Made by a program: the position numbers and the translations under genes. A stretch of DNA of 64,000 bases from Rhodovibrio salinarum DSM 9154 (lineage in GTDB: Bacteria > Pseudomonadota > Alphaproteobacteria > Kiloniellales > Rhodovibrionaceae), in contig NZ_KI911559.1 in NCBI RefSeq assembly GCF_000515255.1, positions 3,909,347 through 3,973,346 on the forward strand, given 5' to 3'. Shown here one piece after another: positions 27,080 to 35,442 of the stretch (position 1 is its first letter; each line of letters starts with the position of its first letter). Under the pieces are notes generated by a model, which ran no database searches, was not told the origin of the DNA, and saw only the letters and a list, made by a program, of their open reading frames with translations.

Positions 27080-28321
27080 ATGGCACGTAAGACGATTCGC
27101 GACGTCGCTCAGCACGCCAGGGTCTCCGTCGGGACGGTGTCCAACGTCCTCAACGGTCACGGCCGCGTGGGCCCCGAGACGCGCCGCCGGGTCGAGGAGG
27201 CGATCGCCGAGCTCGGCTACCGGCCGGACACGATCGCCCAGTCCCTGATCGCGCGCCGGCGCGCTTCCAGTGCGCGCACGCTGCCGCCGAATGCTCCGCG
27301 CCTGTCCAGCGTCGGCTACCTGTCGGTCGATTTCATCACCCGCATCGATGTCCTGCCGCATCGGGACGACCGCATCACCGCCGAGAGCATCAACCGCGCC
27401 CTCGGCGGTCCGGCGGCGAACGTCGCCACCTATGCCGCCAGCCTGCACGACCGCTACCCGGTGCACAGCGAACTGATCACCGCCCTGGGCTTCGATGCCG
27501 ACAGCGAATGGGCGGTCAGCGAACTGTACGCCCGTGGGGTCAACACGATCGGGATCGACCGGCGCGCCGGCCAGCGCTTGAGCCGCGCGATCGTGATGGT
27601 CGAGCCCAACGGCAGCCGAACCATCATCAACGAACCGCTGGAACTGGGGCGGGTCAACGTCGCCCGACACCTGGGCCGCACGGAAAGCCCCCAGCAGGCC
27701 GACCAGCGCCATGCAGTGCATGTCGAAGGCTACCAGGTCGATAGCTTGGCCGACGAGCTGAAGCAGGTGCACGACCTGGGAGTGACCACCAGCATGCACG
27801 CCGCCGGCCTGCCGTCGCATTGGGCCAATGCCGACGGCTTCCGCCGCCTGACCGAGATCTTCGGTCTCCTGTTCATCAACCGGGAGCTGGCGACGCGGAT
27901 TGTCGGTATGCCCGGACGGCCCCGCGACGAGATCGTCGCCGCCATGCACGATCTGCTGACCCATTCGCCCGCCACGCAAACCAGCTGCCAGTTGATCCTG
28001 ACCCTGGACCAGGAGGGCGCAAGCTACCTGCGGGCCGATGGCAGCGGCGTGCAGATGGCCGCGCCGCCCACGCAAGTGGTCGACCTCACCGGCGCCGGGG
28101 ACACCTTGGCCGGCGTCTTCCTCGCGGTCTGGCTGAACGGCGAGGGTCCCGCGGTGGCCCTCCAAAACGCTGTCGCGGCGGCCTCAGAGGCGATCCGGCA
28201 CCAGGGTGCCCAGGGCCTCGATCTGGATGCCGCGACACTTGCCACCCTAACGGCAGCCACCGAAGCGCCGGTCGCCTTCGGCGGGCGCGCCGCATCCAAA
28301 AACGCTCAGGCGGAGGCTTAA
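27080..28321 (+). CDS. LacI-type HTH fused to PfkB-family sugar kinase
   Basis: 413-residue chimera. Residues 1-60 are a LacI DNA-binding domain (TIRDVAQHARVSVGTVSNVL, then GYRPDTIAQSLIARR with the hinge-like helix). From about residue 70 it is a ribokinase/PfkB fold: substrate-side GGPAANVATYAASL and the catalytic signature DLTGAGDTLAGVF with the base aspartate. The usual periplasmic-binding-like effector domain of LacI is replaced by a kinase-like domain, so the protein may sense its sugar or nucleotide by binding or phosphorylating it. The ATG at 27080 is preferred over an upstream GTG. Confidence 0.9.
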   Translation: MARKTIRDVAQHARVSVGTVSNVLNGHGRVGPETRRRVEEAIAELGYRPDTIAQSLIARRRASSARTLPPNAPRLSSVGYLSVDFITRIDVLPHRDDRITAESINRALGGPAANVATYAASLHDRYPVHSELITALGFDADSEWAVSELYARGVNTIGIDRRAGQRLSRAIVMVEPNGSRTIINEPLELGRVNVARHLGRTESPQQADQRHAVHVEGYQVDSLADELKQVHDLGVTTSMHAAGLPSHWANADGFRRLTEIFGLLFINRELATRIVGMPGRPRDEIVAAMHDLLTHSPATQTSCQLILTLDQEGASYLRADGSGVQMAAPPTQVVDLTGAGDTLAGVFLAVWLNGEGPAVALQNAVAAASEAIRHQGAQGLDLDAATLATLTAATEAPVAFGGRAASKNAQAEA

Positions 28322-28324
28322 CCC

Positions 28325-29131
28325 ATGGCACTGCTGGAGATGACCGGCATCGAGAAGCATTTCGGCGGGGTTACCGCCCTCAACGGTGTCGACTTCGAAA
28401 CGGACGCTGGCGAGGTCATGGCCCTGGTGGGCGACAACGGGGCGGGCAAGTCCACGCTGATCAAGACCATCGCGGGCGCACACCAGCCGGACGCCGGCAC
28501 GATCCGCCTTCAGGGCAAGGACGTCTTCATGCGCTCGCCGCAGGACGCCTGGAAACTTGGCATCGCCACGATCTTTCAGGAACTGGCGCTCGCGGACAAA
28601 ATGAACGTGCCGGACAACATCTTCCTTGGCCAGGAGCTGCGCCGGTCGATCCTCGGTATCCCGTTTCTCGACCGCAAGCGCATGCGTCAGCGCACCCGCG
28701 AGCTGCTCACCGACCTGGAGGTGCAGATCCAGGACCTCGACCTCACGGTCGAAGCCATGTCCGGCGGCCAACGCCAGGGGATCGCCATCGCCCGTGCGCT
28801 GAACCTCGACGCCGACCTGATTATCATGGACGAACCGACGGCCGCGCTGGCCGTGGCCGAGGTGCGCAAGGTACTCGACTTCATTCAACATCTGCGCGCC
28901 CAGGGCAAGGGCGTGATCCTGATCTCGCACAACATCCAGGACGTCTTCGCCGTGGCCGACCGGGTCACGGTGATGCGCCAGGGTCAGGTGGAAGCGGTGC
29001 GCCGGATCGACGCGACGACGCCGGAAGAGGTGATCGCCCTGATCACCGGGGCGCGCGCGGTCGACCTGTCCCACCGCCCCGCGCACAACACCGGTGGCGA
29101 TGCCGCCGCTCAGCCGACGCCCGCCGGGTAA
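28325..29131 (+). CDS. ABC transporter ATP-binding protein (CUT2, FrcA/RbsA half-size type)
   Basis: 268-residue single-cassette ATPase of a ribose/fructose-type importer: Walker A VGDNGAGKST, signature MSGGQRQGIAIA, Walker B LIIMDEPTAAL, switch ILISHN. RbsA proteins carry two cassettes; this one carries one, like FrcA. It starts three bases after the LacI-PfkB gene stop. Confidence 0.9.
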   Translation: MALLEMTGIEKHFGGVTALNGVDFETDAGEVMALVGDNGAGKSTLIKTIAGAHQPDAGTIRLQGKDVFMRSPQDAWKLGIATIFQELALADKMNVPDNIFLGQELRRSILGIPFLDRKRMRQRTRELLTDLEVQIQDLDLTVEAMSGGQRQGIAIARALNLDADLIIMDEPTAALAVAEVRKVLDFIQHLRAQGKGVILISHNIQDVFAVADRVTVMRQGQVEAVRRIDATTPEEVIALITGARAVDLSHRPAHNTGGDAAAQPTPAG

Positions 29132-29221
29132 CGCCCGGCCCGCGTACCGTCCGTGACCGGACGCAAAAACGCCGGCCGTAAAGGCCGTGCCCGACCCTCA
29201 CGAAAGCAGGAAAGGCTCACG

Positions 29222-30208
29222 ATGAAACGTTTCATTGCCGGCATTCTCGGCGCATCGGTCGCCCTCGGCGCGGCGGCCAGCATGGCGAGCGCGCAAGACG
29301 CCCCGCGCGTCGGCTTCGTCCCGCAGATCAAGGGTATCCCGTACTACGTCGCGATGCGCAAAGGCGCCGACCGCGCGGCCGAACGCTTCGGCGTCGACTA
29401 CCAGCAGCAGGGGCCGACCAGCACCAACGCCTCGGACCAGCTCCGCGTCTTCCAGGGGTTCGTGAACCGCGGCTTTGATGTGGTCGCCGTCAGCCCGGTG
29501 GATGCCAGCAGCCTGAAGCCCGCGATCAAGCGCGCGGAGGCCCGCGGCACCCACGTGATCACCTCGGATGCCGATGCGCCGGACAGCGCCCGCACGTTTT
29601 TCGTCGCCCAGGCCCTTGACCGGGAACTCGGTGCCACGGTCGCCGACGAACTGATCGCGCGCACCGGCGAGGATGCCAAGATCGCGATCATTTCCGACGC
29701 GCCCACCATCCAATCGCTGAACAACTGGATCGCTGCGATCAAGCAGCGGGTGGAGGACGCCTACCCGTCGGTCGAAATCGTTTCGACCCAGCACACCAAC
29801 GGCACCACCCAGCAGGCCTACCAGTACGCCACCGACGCGATGACGCGGCATCCAGACCTGGATGCGATTATCGGCATCGCCTCGACCACCTGCCCGGGCG
29901 TCGCCCAGGCGGTGAGCGACGCCGACAAGATCGGTGAGGTCATCACGACAGGCTACTGCTCGCCCAACACCGTGCGCGACTACATCAAGTCGGGCGCGAT
30001 GCCCTTCTCGGTGCTCTGGAACCCGGCCGATCTCGGCTACCTGACGGTTTGGGCGTCCAAGCAGCTGGTCCAGGGCAAGGACTTCGAGGAGAGCATGAAC
30101 GTGCCCGGACTTGAGAATCCCGTGCGCTGGCTGCCGGAGCGCCAAATCCTGCTGCTCGGCCCGCCGATGGTCTTCACCAAAGAGAACATCGACGCGTTCG
30201 ACTTCTAG
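29222..30208 (+). CDS. Sugar ABC transporter periplasmic binding protein (RhaS/LsrB-like)
   Basis: 328-residue type I binding protein with a Sec signal peptide (MKRFIAGILGASVALGAAASMASAQD, cleavage likely after ASA near residue 24). The order of segments VGFVPQIKGIPYYVAMRKGA, GFDVVAVSPVDA and IISDAPTIQSLNNW matches rhamnose/autoinducer-2-type binding proteins more than RbsB. The ligand is not certain. The start codon region overlaps a candidate operator palindrome. Confidence 0.88.
   Translation: MKRFIAGILGASVALGAAASMASAQDAPRVGFVPQIKGIPYYVAMRKGADRAAERFGVDYQQQGPTSTNASDQLRVFQGFVNRGFDVVAVSPVDASSLKPAIKRAEARGTHVITSDADAPDSARTFFVAQALDRELGATVADELIARTGEDAKIAIISDAPTIQSLNNWIAAIKQRVEDAYPSVEIVSTQHTNGTTQQAYQYATDAMTRHPDLDAIIGIASTTCPGVAQAVSDADKIGEVITTGYCSPNTVRDYIKSGAMPFSVLWNPADLGYLTVWASKQLVQGKDFEESMNVPGLENPVRWLPERQILLLGPPMVFTKENIDAFDF
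29223..29234. promoter_or_regulatory. Second copy of palindrome TGAAACGTTTCA, over the binding-protein start
   Basis: Identical to the 12-mer at 23510-23521. It begins inside the ATG of the binding-protein gene (codons Met-Lys-Arg-Phe). A regulator bound here could block transcription into the transporter genes. It could also be a coding coincidence, since Lys-Arg-Phe is common in signal peptides. Confidence 0.5.
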
Positions 30209-30278
30209 CCTCCACTGCCAAAGCGGGCGGGGACGGTCCCTCGGCGTCCCCGCCCACCCCCTGCAATAGGTTTGCGAC

Positions 30279-31259
30279 ATGGCCCTGACTGAGACGGCCA
30301 CGCCCAGCTGGCTACAACGGCTGCTGCACGCCAAGCGCGAGCTCGTGCTGCTTGTAGCGATCGTGCTGATCGGCGGCTTCTTCGCGCTGAGTTCGCCGTA
30401 CTTCCTCACGGTCGACAACCTCACGACGACGCTGCGCAACAGCGTCGACCTCGCGATCATCAGCGCCGGCATGACGCTCGTGATCATCTCCGGATCGATC
30501 GACGTCTCGGTCGGCGGGGTGCTCGCGGTCGCGGCGATCTTCGTCGGACGCGGGTTCCAGTGGGGCCTGCCCGCGCCGGCGGTGGTGCTGCTCGGCCTCG
30601 GCGTCGGCACCTTGCTGGGCCTGGTGAACGGGACCGTGGTCGCGAAGGCGAAGGTTCCGCCGATCATCGCAACCCTGGGCACGATGTACGTCTTCCTCGC
30701 CGTGCTGTTCCTGGTGATCGGTGGGGAATGGATCTCGGGCCTGCCGGACACGCTCTCGCCGCTTGTCTCCGGCGATTTTCTGGGTCTGCCGGTGCCTCTC
30801 TACCTGATCGCCGGGGTGTATGGCGTCTGCTACCTGCTGCTGCGCCATCACAGCTTCGGCCGGCACCTCTACGCCATCGGCAGTAACGAACACGCCGCCC
30901 GGCTCGCGGGCATCGCCGTCGACCGGGTGAAGATGCAGGTCTACGCCCTGCTCGGCTTCCTCGCCGGAAGCGGCGCGCTGATCTACGTCGCGCGCCTGCG
31001 CAACGTGGAGGTCAACATCGGCACGACGATCGCCCTGGAAGCGATCGCGGCCGTCATCCTGGGCGGCGCCAACATCCGTGGCGGCGTCGGCTCGCTTCTG
31101 GGCGCGCTTCTGGGCGTGCTGTTCATCAAGATGATTCAAAACGGGCTCGTTCTGATCGGCGTGTCCTCGCTTTGGGAAACGGTGGTGATCGGCGGTCTGT
31201 TGATCGTCGTCCTAACCGCCGACGCACTGAAACACGGCGGACCACAACGGGCGCAGTAG
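30279..31259 (+). CDS. Sugar ABC transporter permease 1 (CUT2)
   Basis: 326-residue membrane permease of the ribose/AI-2 class with eight to ten hydrophobic segments and the family region GSNEHAARLAGIAVDRVKMQVY near residue 200. It works with the permease that follows two bases downstream, the single-cassette ATPase and the binding protein. Confidence 0.9.
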   Translation: MALTETATPSWLQRLLHAKRELVLLVAIVLIGGFFALSSPYFLTVDNLTTTLRNSVDLAIISAGMTLVIISGSIDVSVGGVLAVAAIFVGRGFQWGLPAPAVVLLGLGVGTLLGLVNGTVVAKAKVPPIIATLGTMYVFLAVLFLVIGGEWISGLPDTLSPLVSGDFLGLPVPLYLIAGVYGVCYLLLRHHSFGRHLYAIGSNEHAARLAGIAVDRVKMQVYALLGFLAGSGALIYVARLRNVEVNIGTTIALEAIAAVILGGANIRGGVGSLLGALLGVLFIKMIQNGLVLIGVSSLWETVVIGGLLIVVLTADALKHGGPQRAQ

Positions 31260-31261
31260 AG

Positions 31262-32272
31262 ATGACCACAAGCTCGATTGATACCGCGCGCGGCGCCCGC
31301 CGGGCCGCCGGCGCCCTGCTGCGGCACCTGGAGAACCGCTTCGCCCTGCTGCTCGTTCTGTGGGGCGTGGCGATCTGCGTGATGTCGCTGCTATCGCCCT
31401 ACTTCCTGCAGGTCAGCACCCTGCCCTACTTCCTACAGTACATCCCGGTGCTGGGTCTGCTGGGCATGGGACAAACGCTGGTCATGCTCGCTGGCGGCCC
31501 CGGCATCGACATCTCCGTCGGCTCGGCGATGTCGCTGTCCGGTGTTTTCCTGGGCTGGCTGCTCGGAAGCCTGGACGTCCCGATCCTGATCGCCTGCCTC
31601 GCCTGTTTGGCGTTCGGCGCCGGCCTCGGCTTTTTCAACGGGGTGCTGGTCAACGTCGTCGGCATCCCCTCGCTGATGGCGACACTGGCGACCTACTTCG
31701 CGTTCGGCGGGCTGGCGCTCGCGCTCACCGGCGGCCGGCCGCAAACCGGATTTCCGGACGCCTTTGCATGGCTCGGGGCGCCGGGATGGCTGGACATTCC
31801 CAACCACGTCTTCTTCGTCTTCGTGCCCGTGGCCGTGGTGCTGCACATCGGGCTGTCGCGCACGGTCGCGGGCCGACACGTTTACGCCTGCGGCAACAAC
31901 GAGAAGGCCGCCCGGCTGCTCGGCATCAAGGTCGACGCCATCCGGCTCAGCCTCTACACGCTCTCCGGCGCGCTTGCCGGGCTCGCCGCGATCGTCAGCG
32001 CGTCCTGGTTGATGTCGGCAAGCCCGGATGCCGGCGAGGGACTGGAGCTGCTGTCGGTCACCATCGCCGTTTTGGGCGGCACCCACATCTTTGGCGGCGA
32101 AGGCGACATCCGGGGCACCGTCCTGGCGATCCTGATCGTCACCACGCTGCAGACCGGCCTGGAACTGGCGGGAATTTCCATGGCCTGGCAGCTCGGCGTG
32201 ATCGGCGGCCTGATGATCCTCAGCGTCGCGGCCACCCAGGCGGTGCGCCGGCGACGGGCGGCGGGCCGATGA
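31262..32272 (+). CDS. Sugar ABC transporter permease 2 (CUT2)
   Basis: 336-residue permease homologous to the preceding one (family region CGNNEKAARLLGIKVDAIRL). The ATG at 31262 follows the upstream stop by two bases. Its TGA overlaps the ATG of the PfkB kinase gene (ATGA), which couples uptake and phosphorylation genetically. Confidence 0.9.
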   Translation: MTTSSIDTARGARRAAGALLRHLENRFALLLVLWGVAICVMSLLSPYFLQVSTLPYFLQYIPVLGLLGMGQTLVMLAGGPGIDISVGSAMSLSGVFLGWLLGSLDVPILIACLACLAFGAGLGFFNGVLVNVVGIPSLMATLATYFAFGGLALALTGGRPQTGFPDAFAWLGAPGWLDIPNHVFFVFVPVAVVLHIGLSRTVAGRHVYACGNNEKAARLLGIKVDAIRLSLYTLSGALAGLAAIVSASWLMSASPDAGEGLELLSVTIAVLGGTHIFGGEGDIRGTVLAILIVTTLQTGLELAGISMAWQLGVIGGLMILSVAATQAVRRRRAAGR

Positions 32273-33183
32273 GCGATCCCGTGCTCTTGTGCATCGGCGA
32301 CATCGACCGCGACGTGATGATTTCGGTGCCCAGCCTGCCGACCTTCGACGGCAAGGTCAGCGGTCGGCCACTGGGTGAGTGGCCAGGGGGAATGGCCGCC
32401 AACGTGGCGATGGCCGCCACCCGGCTGGACACCCGGACCCGCCTGCTTGGCGTGGTCGGTGAGGATGCGACCGGCGAACGGATCCTGGCCGGGCTCGACC
32501 GCGCGGGGATCGATGTCTCGCCCTGCCGCCTGCTCCCCGACAGCGAGACGTTCACCTCGCTCGTGTTCCTGACGGACAGCGGAGAGAAGGCGCTGGTGCG
32601 CGTCGAGACGCCCGCATTCATGCCGGACCCGGCGGATATCACGCCAGAGGTGATGGCCGGCGCCAGCTACGTCCACATCAGCTACGGCGCGCCCGCGTTG
32701 GCGAACGCGGTCGTCGAGGCCGCGGAACGCGTCGGTGTCCCGGTCTCCATGGACCTGGAGCTCGCCGACCTGCCGTCCGACCGCACGGATTTGGCGCGCC
32801 TGCTGCCGCGGCTCGACCTCCTGTTCGTCAACCGCGCCATGCGTGAGGCGCTCGACGACCTGCGCACGCCGCGGCCCGACGGGCCTGCGCTGGTCACCAC
32901 GCTCGGCGCGCAGGGCGCGCGCTACGAGGACGCCGACGGCGCGGTCCATCAACGCGGCATCGCGACCACACCGAAAGACACCACAGGCGCCGGTGACTGT
33001 TTCGCCGGGGCCTTCCTGAGCGCACGGATGTCCGGCGAGTCGCCCAAGACGTGCCTGATGTTCGCGAATGCGGCCGCCGCGCTGTCCACTCAGGCCTACG
33101 GCGCGCAGGCCGCGTTGCCGACCCGAACGGATGTCGCGGCCGTACTTGCCCGCCAGCACGCCGACACGAACACGATCACCTGA
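32269..33183 (+). CDS. PfkB-family carbohydrate kinase
   Basis: 304-residue ribokinase-fold kinase: N-terminal LCIGDIDRDVMISVPSLP, substrate motif GGMAANVAMAATRL and the catalytic signature DTTGAGDCFAGAF. It is the free-standing counterpart of the kinase domain fused to the LacI HTH upstream. With DeoC in the island it could be a deoxyribokinase; with the eIF2B-like isomerase next door it could phosphorylate another pentose or deoxysugar. Confidence 0.88.
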   Translation: MSDPVLLCIGDIDRDVMISVPSLPTFDGKVSGRPLGEWPGGMAANVAMAATRLDTRTRLLGVVGEDATGERILAGLDRAGIDVSPCRLLPDSETFTSLVFLTDSGEKALVRVETPAFMPDPADITPEVMAGASYVHISYGAPALANAVVEAAERVGVPVSMDLELADLPSDRTDLARLLPRLDLLFVNRAMREALDDLRTPRPDGPALVTTLGAQGARYEDADGAVHQRGIATTPKDTTGAGDCFAGAFLSARMSGESPKTCLMFANAAAALSTQAYGAQAALPTRTDVAAVLARQHADTNTIT

Positions 33184-33204
33184 GACCGACGAAGGACGCC
33201 CCCC

Positions 33205-34218
33205 GTGGAAGGCCGAAGCCAGCTTTACGACCGACTGCTCACCGACGCCGGCCTGGCGGCGCCGGATGACACCGAGCGCCACTACCTCTGGCAGATCGTC
33301 GACGAAGGCGTGCTCGGCGCCAGCAAACATGTCGCGCTGAGCCAGGAATTGATGCGCTACATCCTGGATACCGCCACGCCCGGCGATCTCGAGGCGCCGG
33401 ACGACAGCCAGGATCCCCCCGCCCTTCGCCGCGCACGCCTGGCCGGGGAAACGATCGCCCGCACGCGCGGCGGTGACGCCCCCGTCGTCGCGAACGCGAT
33501 CGCTTGGCTGACCACGGGGCTCGACAGCCAGCCGCCTGGCCAGCGGGTCGCGACCCTGCGCGCGCGGATGACACGATGGCAGGACGAGGCCGAGCAACGC
33601 ACGCACCGCCTGACCGCGGTTGCGGGATATCTGCTGGCCGGCTGCCCGCGGCTGCTGTTGTTCGATTACTCCAGCACGGTGGCCAAGGTGGTGAAGGCCC
33701 TGGCCGAGCGGGGAACCGCACAGCGTCTGGTGATCCCGGAAAGCCGCTGCATCGCCGGCGGATGGAGCTACGTCGAAGAACTCGCAAGCCTTGGCCTGCC
33801 GATCGACTACGTCGTCGACGCGGCGATCGACCACGCCGTCGCCAACAGCGATGCCGTGCTGTTCGGTATCGAGAGCCTCTACTGCGACGGCAGTTTCCTG
33901 AACACGGTCGGCAGCCGCCCCTATGCCGAACGCGCCCGGGCCGCGGGCCGCACGGCCTACGCCTGCGGCGATCTGTTCAAGCTCGACCGGCGCAGCTACC
34001 GCGGCGCTTTCAAGGCGCCGCGGGTTCGGGACTTTGACGCCCGCCTGCTGACCGACCCCACCGGGGTTCACGCAGCGGACCTGTCCACGCGGAGCCCGGA
34101 ACTGGAACGCGTGCCGCCGGACTCCTTCGACGGCCTGATCACCGATCAAGGGTTCGTCACGCCCCAGGCGGTCTGGGGTCTCGGCCGGGAGCTGTTCGGC
34201 CCGGCGCCCATCACCTGA
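33205..34218 (+). CDS. eIF2B/MtnA-like putative sugar-1-phosphate isomerase
   Basis: 337-residue protein that I place in the eIF2B-related Rossmann family, which includes methylthioribose-1-phosphate isomerase and ribose-1,5-bisphosphate isomerase. Supporting segments are the helical N-terminal third, VIPESRCIAGG (cf. the family ESRPxxEG strand), and DAVLFGIESLYCDGSFLNTVGSRPYAERARAAG (split over residues 214-246; cf. the family GAD...G...N..GT..LA). Similarity is distant and the catalytic Cys/Asp pair is not certain. It starts with GTG after GAAGGA and lies between kinase and SIS genes. Confidence 0.65.
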   Translation: MEGRSQLYDRLLTDAGLAAPDDTERHYLWQIVDEGVLGASKHVALSQELMRYILDTATPGDLEAPDDSQDPPALRRARLAGETIARTRGGDAPVVANAIAWLTTGLDSQPPGQRVATLRARMTRWQDEAEQRTHRLTAVAGYLLAGCPRLLLFDYSSTVAKVVKALAERGTAQRLVIPESRCIAGGWSYVEELASLGLPIDYVVDAAIDHAVANSDAVLFGIESLYCDGSFLNTVGSRPYAERARAAGRTAYACGDLFKLDRRSYRGAFKAPRVRDFDARLLTDPTGVHAADLSTRSPELERVPPDSFDGLITDQGFVTPQAVWGLGRELFGPAPIT

Positions 34219-34255
34219 CCTGCCTGCGGTTCCCTCTACAGCCTGGAGTGCCCTC

Positions 34256-35341
34256 ATGGCCAACGCGACGATGCGCGCAGACATCGAACGCCAGCCCGCC
34301 GTACTTGCAGAGATCCTGCCCAAGCTGCGCGCAGCCGCGCAGCAAGCGGTTCCGAAAACCCCCGGCGGGCGAATCTGGGCGGGCGGCTGCGGCGACAGCC
34401 TGTTCGCCGCGCAAGCCGCAGCCCCCTACTTCGCCGCCACGGGTCTGCCTTACCGCGCCGGCAGCGCGCTGGAACTCGGCTTCCAGCACGACGGGCCGCA
34501 AGAGGGCGATCATGCCGTCCTGATGTCGATCTCCGGCGGCACCATGCGCACAGTGGAGTGCGCGCGTCGCCTACAGGCGCGTGGCGTCCGGGTGATCGCG
34601 GTGACCTGTGCTCCGGGCTCGGCCCTGAACCAGGCTGCGGCTGCGAGCATGCAGCTCGATTACGAACCGATGCCCCGCACGACACCGCACACCACCGATT
34701 ATACCGTGACGCTTTTGGCCCTCGCGGCCCTGGCCGAAGCCTTCGCCGGTCACGAGATCCCGGAACTGGAGACACTGCCCGCGCGCACCCGCATCGCCCT
34801 GCCGATCTGTTTCGAAGGGAGCCGCGACACGCTTCTGGGGCACTACGACCCGGACTTGCGGGCCCGCTACTTCTTCCTCGGCGGGCTGGATGCCTATGGC
34901 ACCGCAGCGTACGCCGCCGCCAAGTTCCATGAGGCGGGTGGTCTCCCAGCACTCGCGGCTGAGAGCGAGAACTTCGTCCACGGCATGAACTTCATGCTTG
35001 AACAGACGGACCTCGTCGTCCCCATCGTCGATCCCGGACCGGCGGGCTTCCGGGCCGGCGAACTCGCCCGCGAACTCCCGGCCCTGGCGGAAACACGGGC
35101 CATTCTTGGCACAACGGAGGACTCTCCGGAGGTATTGGACCGTCCGCTGGTTGACCTGCGTGGCGAGGTCCCCCTGCATTTTCCGATCCTCTCCGCGCTG
35201 GCCGTCCAGGCCCTGGCCCTGACCGTGGCCGAGCTTGTCTGTCCCGACCTTGAAGAACCGCGCGCCGGCTTCGCCGATGGCGAGCGCCACGCGGCCGTTC
35301 AAAGCCGGCTGATGAAGCAAGGCCGCACGGTATTTCGGTAA
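34256..35341 (+). CDS. SIS-domain protein (double phosphosugar isomerase/binding domain)
   Basis: 361-residue protein with two SIS modules as in GlmS/AgaS C-termini: IWAGGCGDSLFAAQAAAPYF (residues 38-57) and ISGGTMRTVECARRL in the first, then FFLGGLDAYGTAAYAAAKFHE in the second. Such proteins isomerise or deaminate phosphorylated (amino)sugars. It is the last gene of the second sugar island and probably acts on the same phosphosugar pool. Confidence 0.82.
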   Translation: MANATMRADIERQPAVLAEILPKLRAAAQQAVPKTPGGRIWAGGCGDSLFAAQAAAPYFAATGLPYRAGSALELGFQHDGPQEGDHAVLMSISGGTMRTVECARRLQARGVRVIAVTCAPGSALNQAAAASMQLDYEPMPRTTPHTTDYTVTLLALAALAEAFAGHEIPELETLPARTRIALPICFEGSRDTLLGHYDPDLRARYFFLGGLDAYGTAAYAAAKFHEAGGLPALAAESENFVHGMNFMLEQTDLVVPIVDPGPAGFRAGELARELPALAETRAILGTTEDSPEVLDRPLVDLRGEVPLHFPILSALAVQALALTVAELVCPDLEEPRAGFADGERHAAVQSRLMKQGRTVFR

Positions 35342-35442
35342 CGGCCGCCATACGACAACAAGTTCGGAACGCAGTTTAAGCGCTGCCCCAGATACACCGC
35401 TCACCGCCTCAACCAAGGCGGATTGGGAGCGACGGGCGCCCT

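Noticed and set aside
31954-34323. Leftward open frame of about 790 codons
   Set aside because: It is antisense to the permease, PfkB and eIF2B-like genes; codon-position GC bias explains it.
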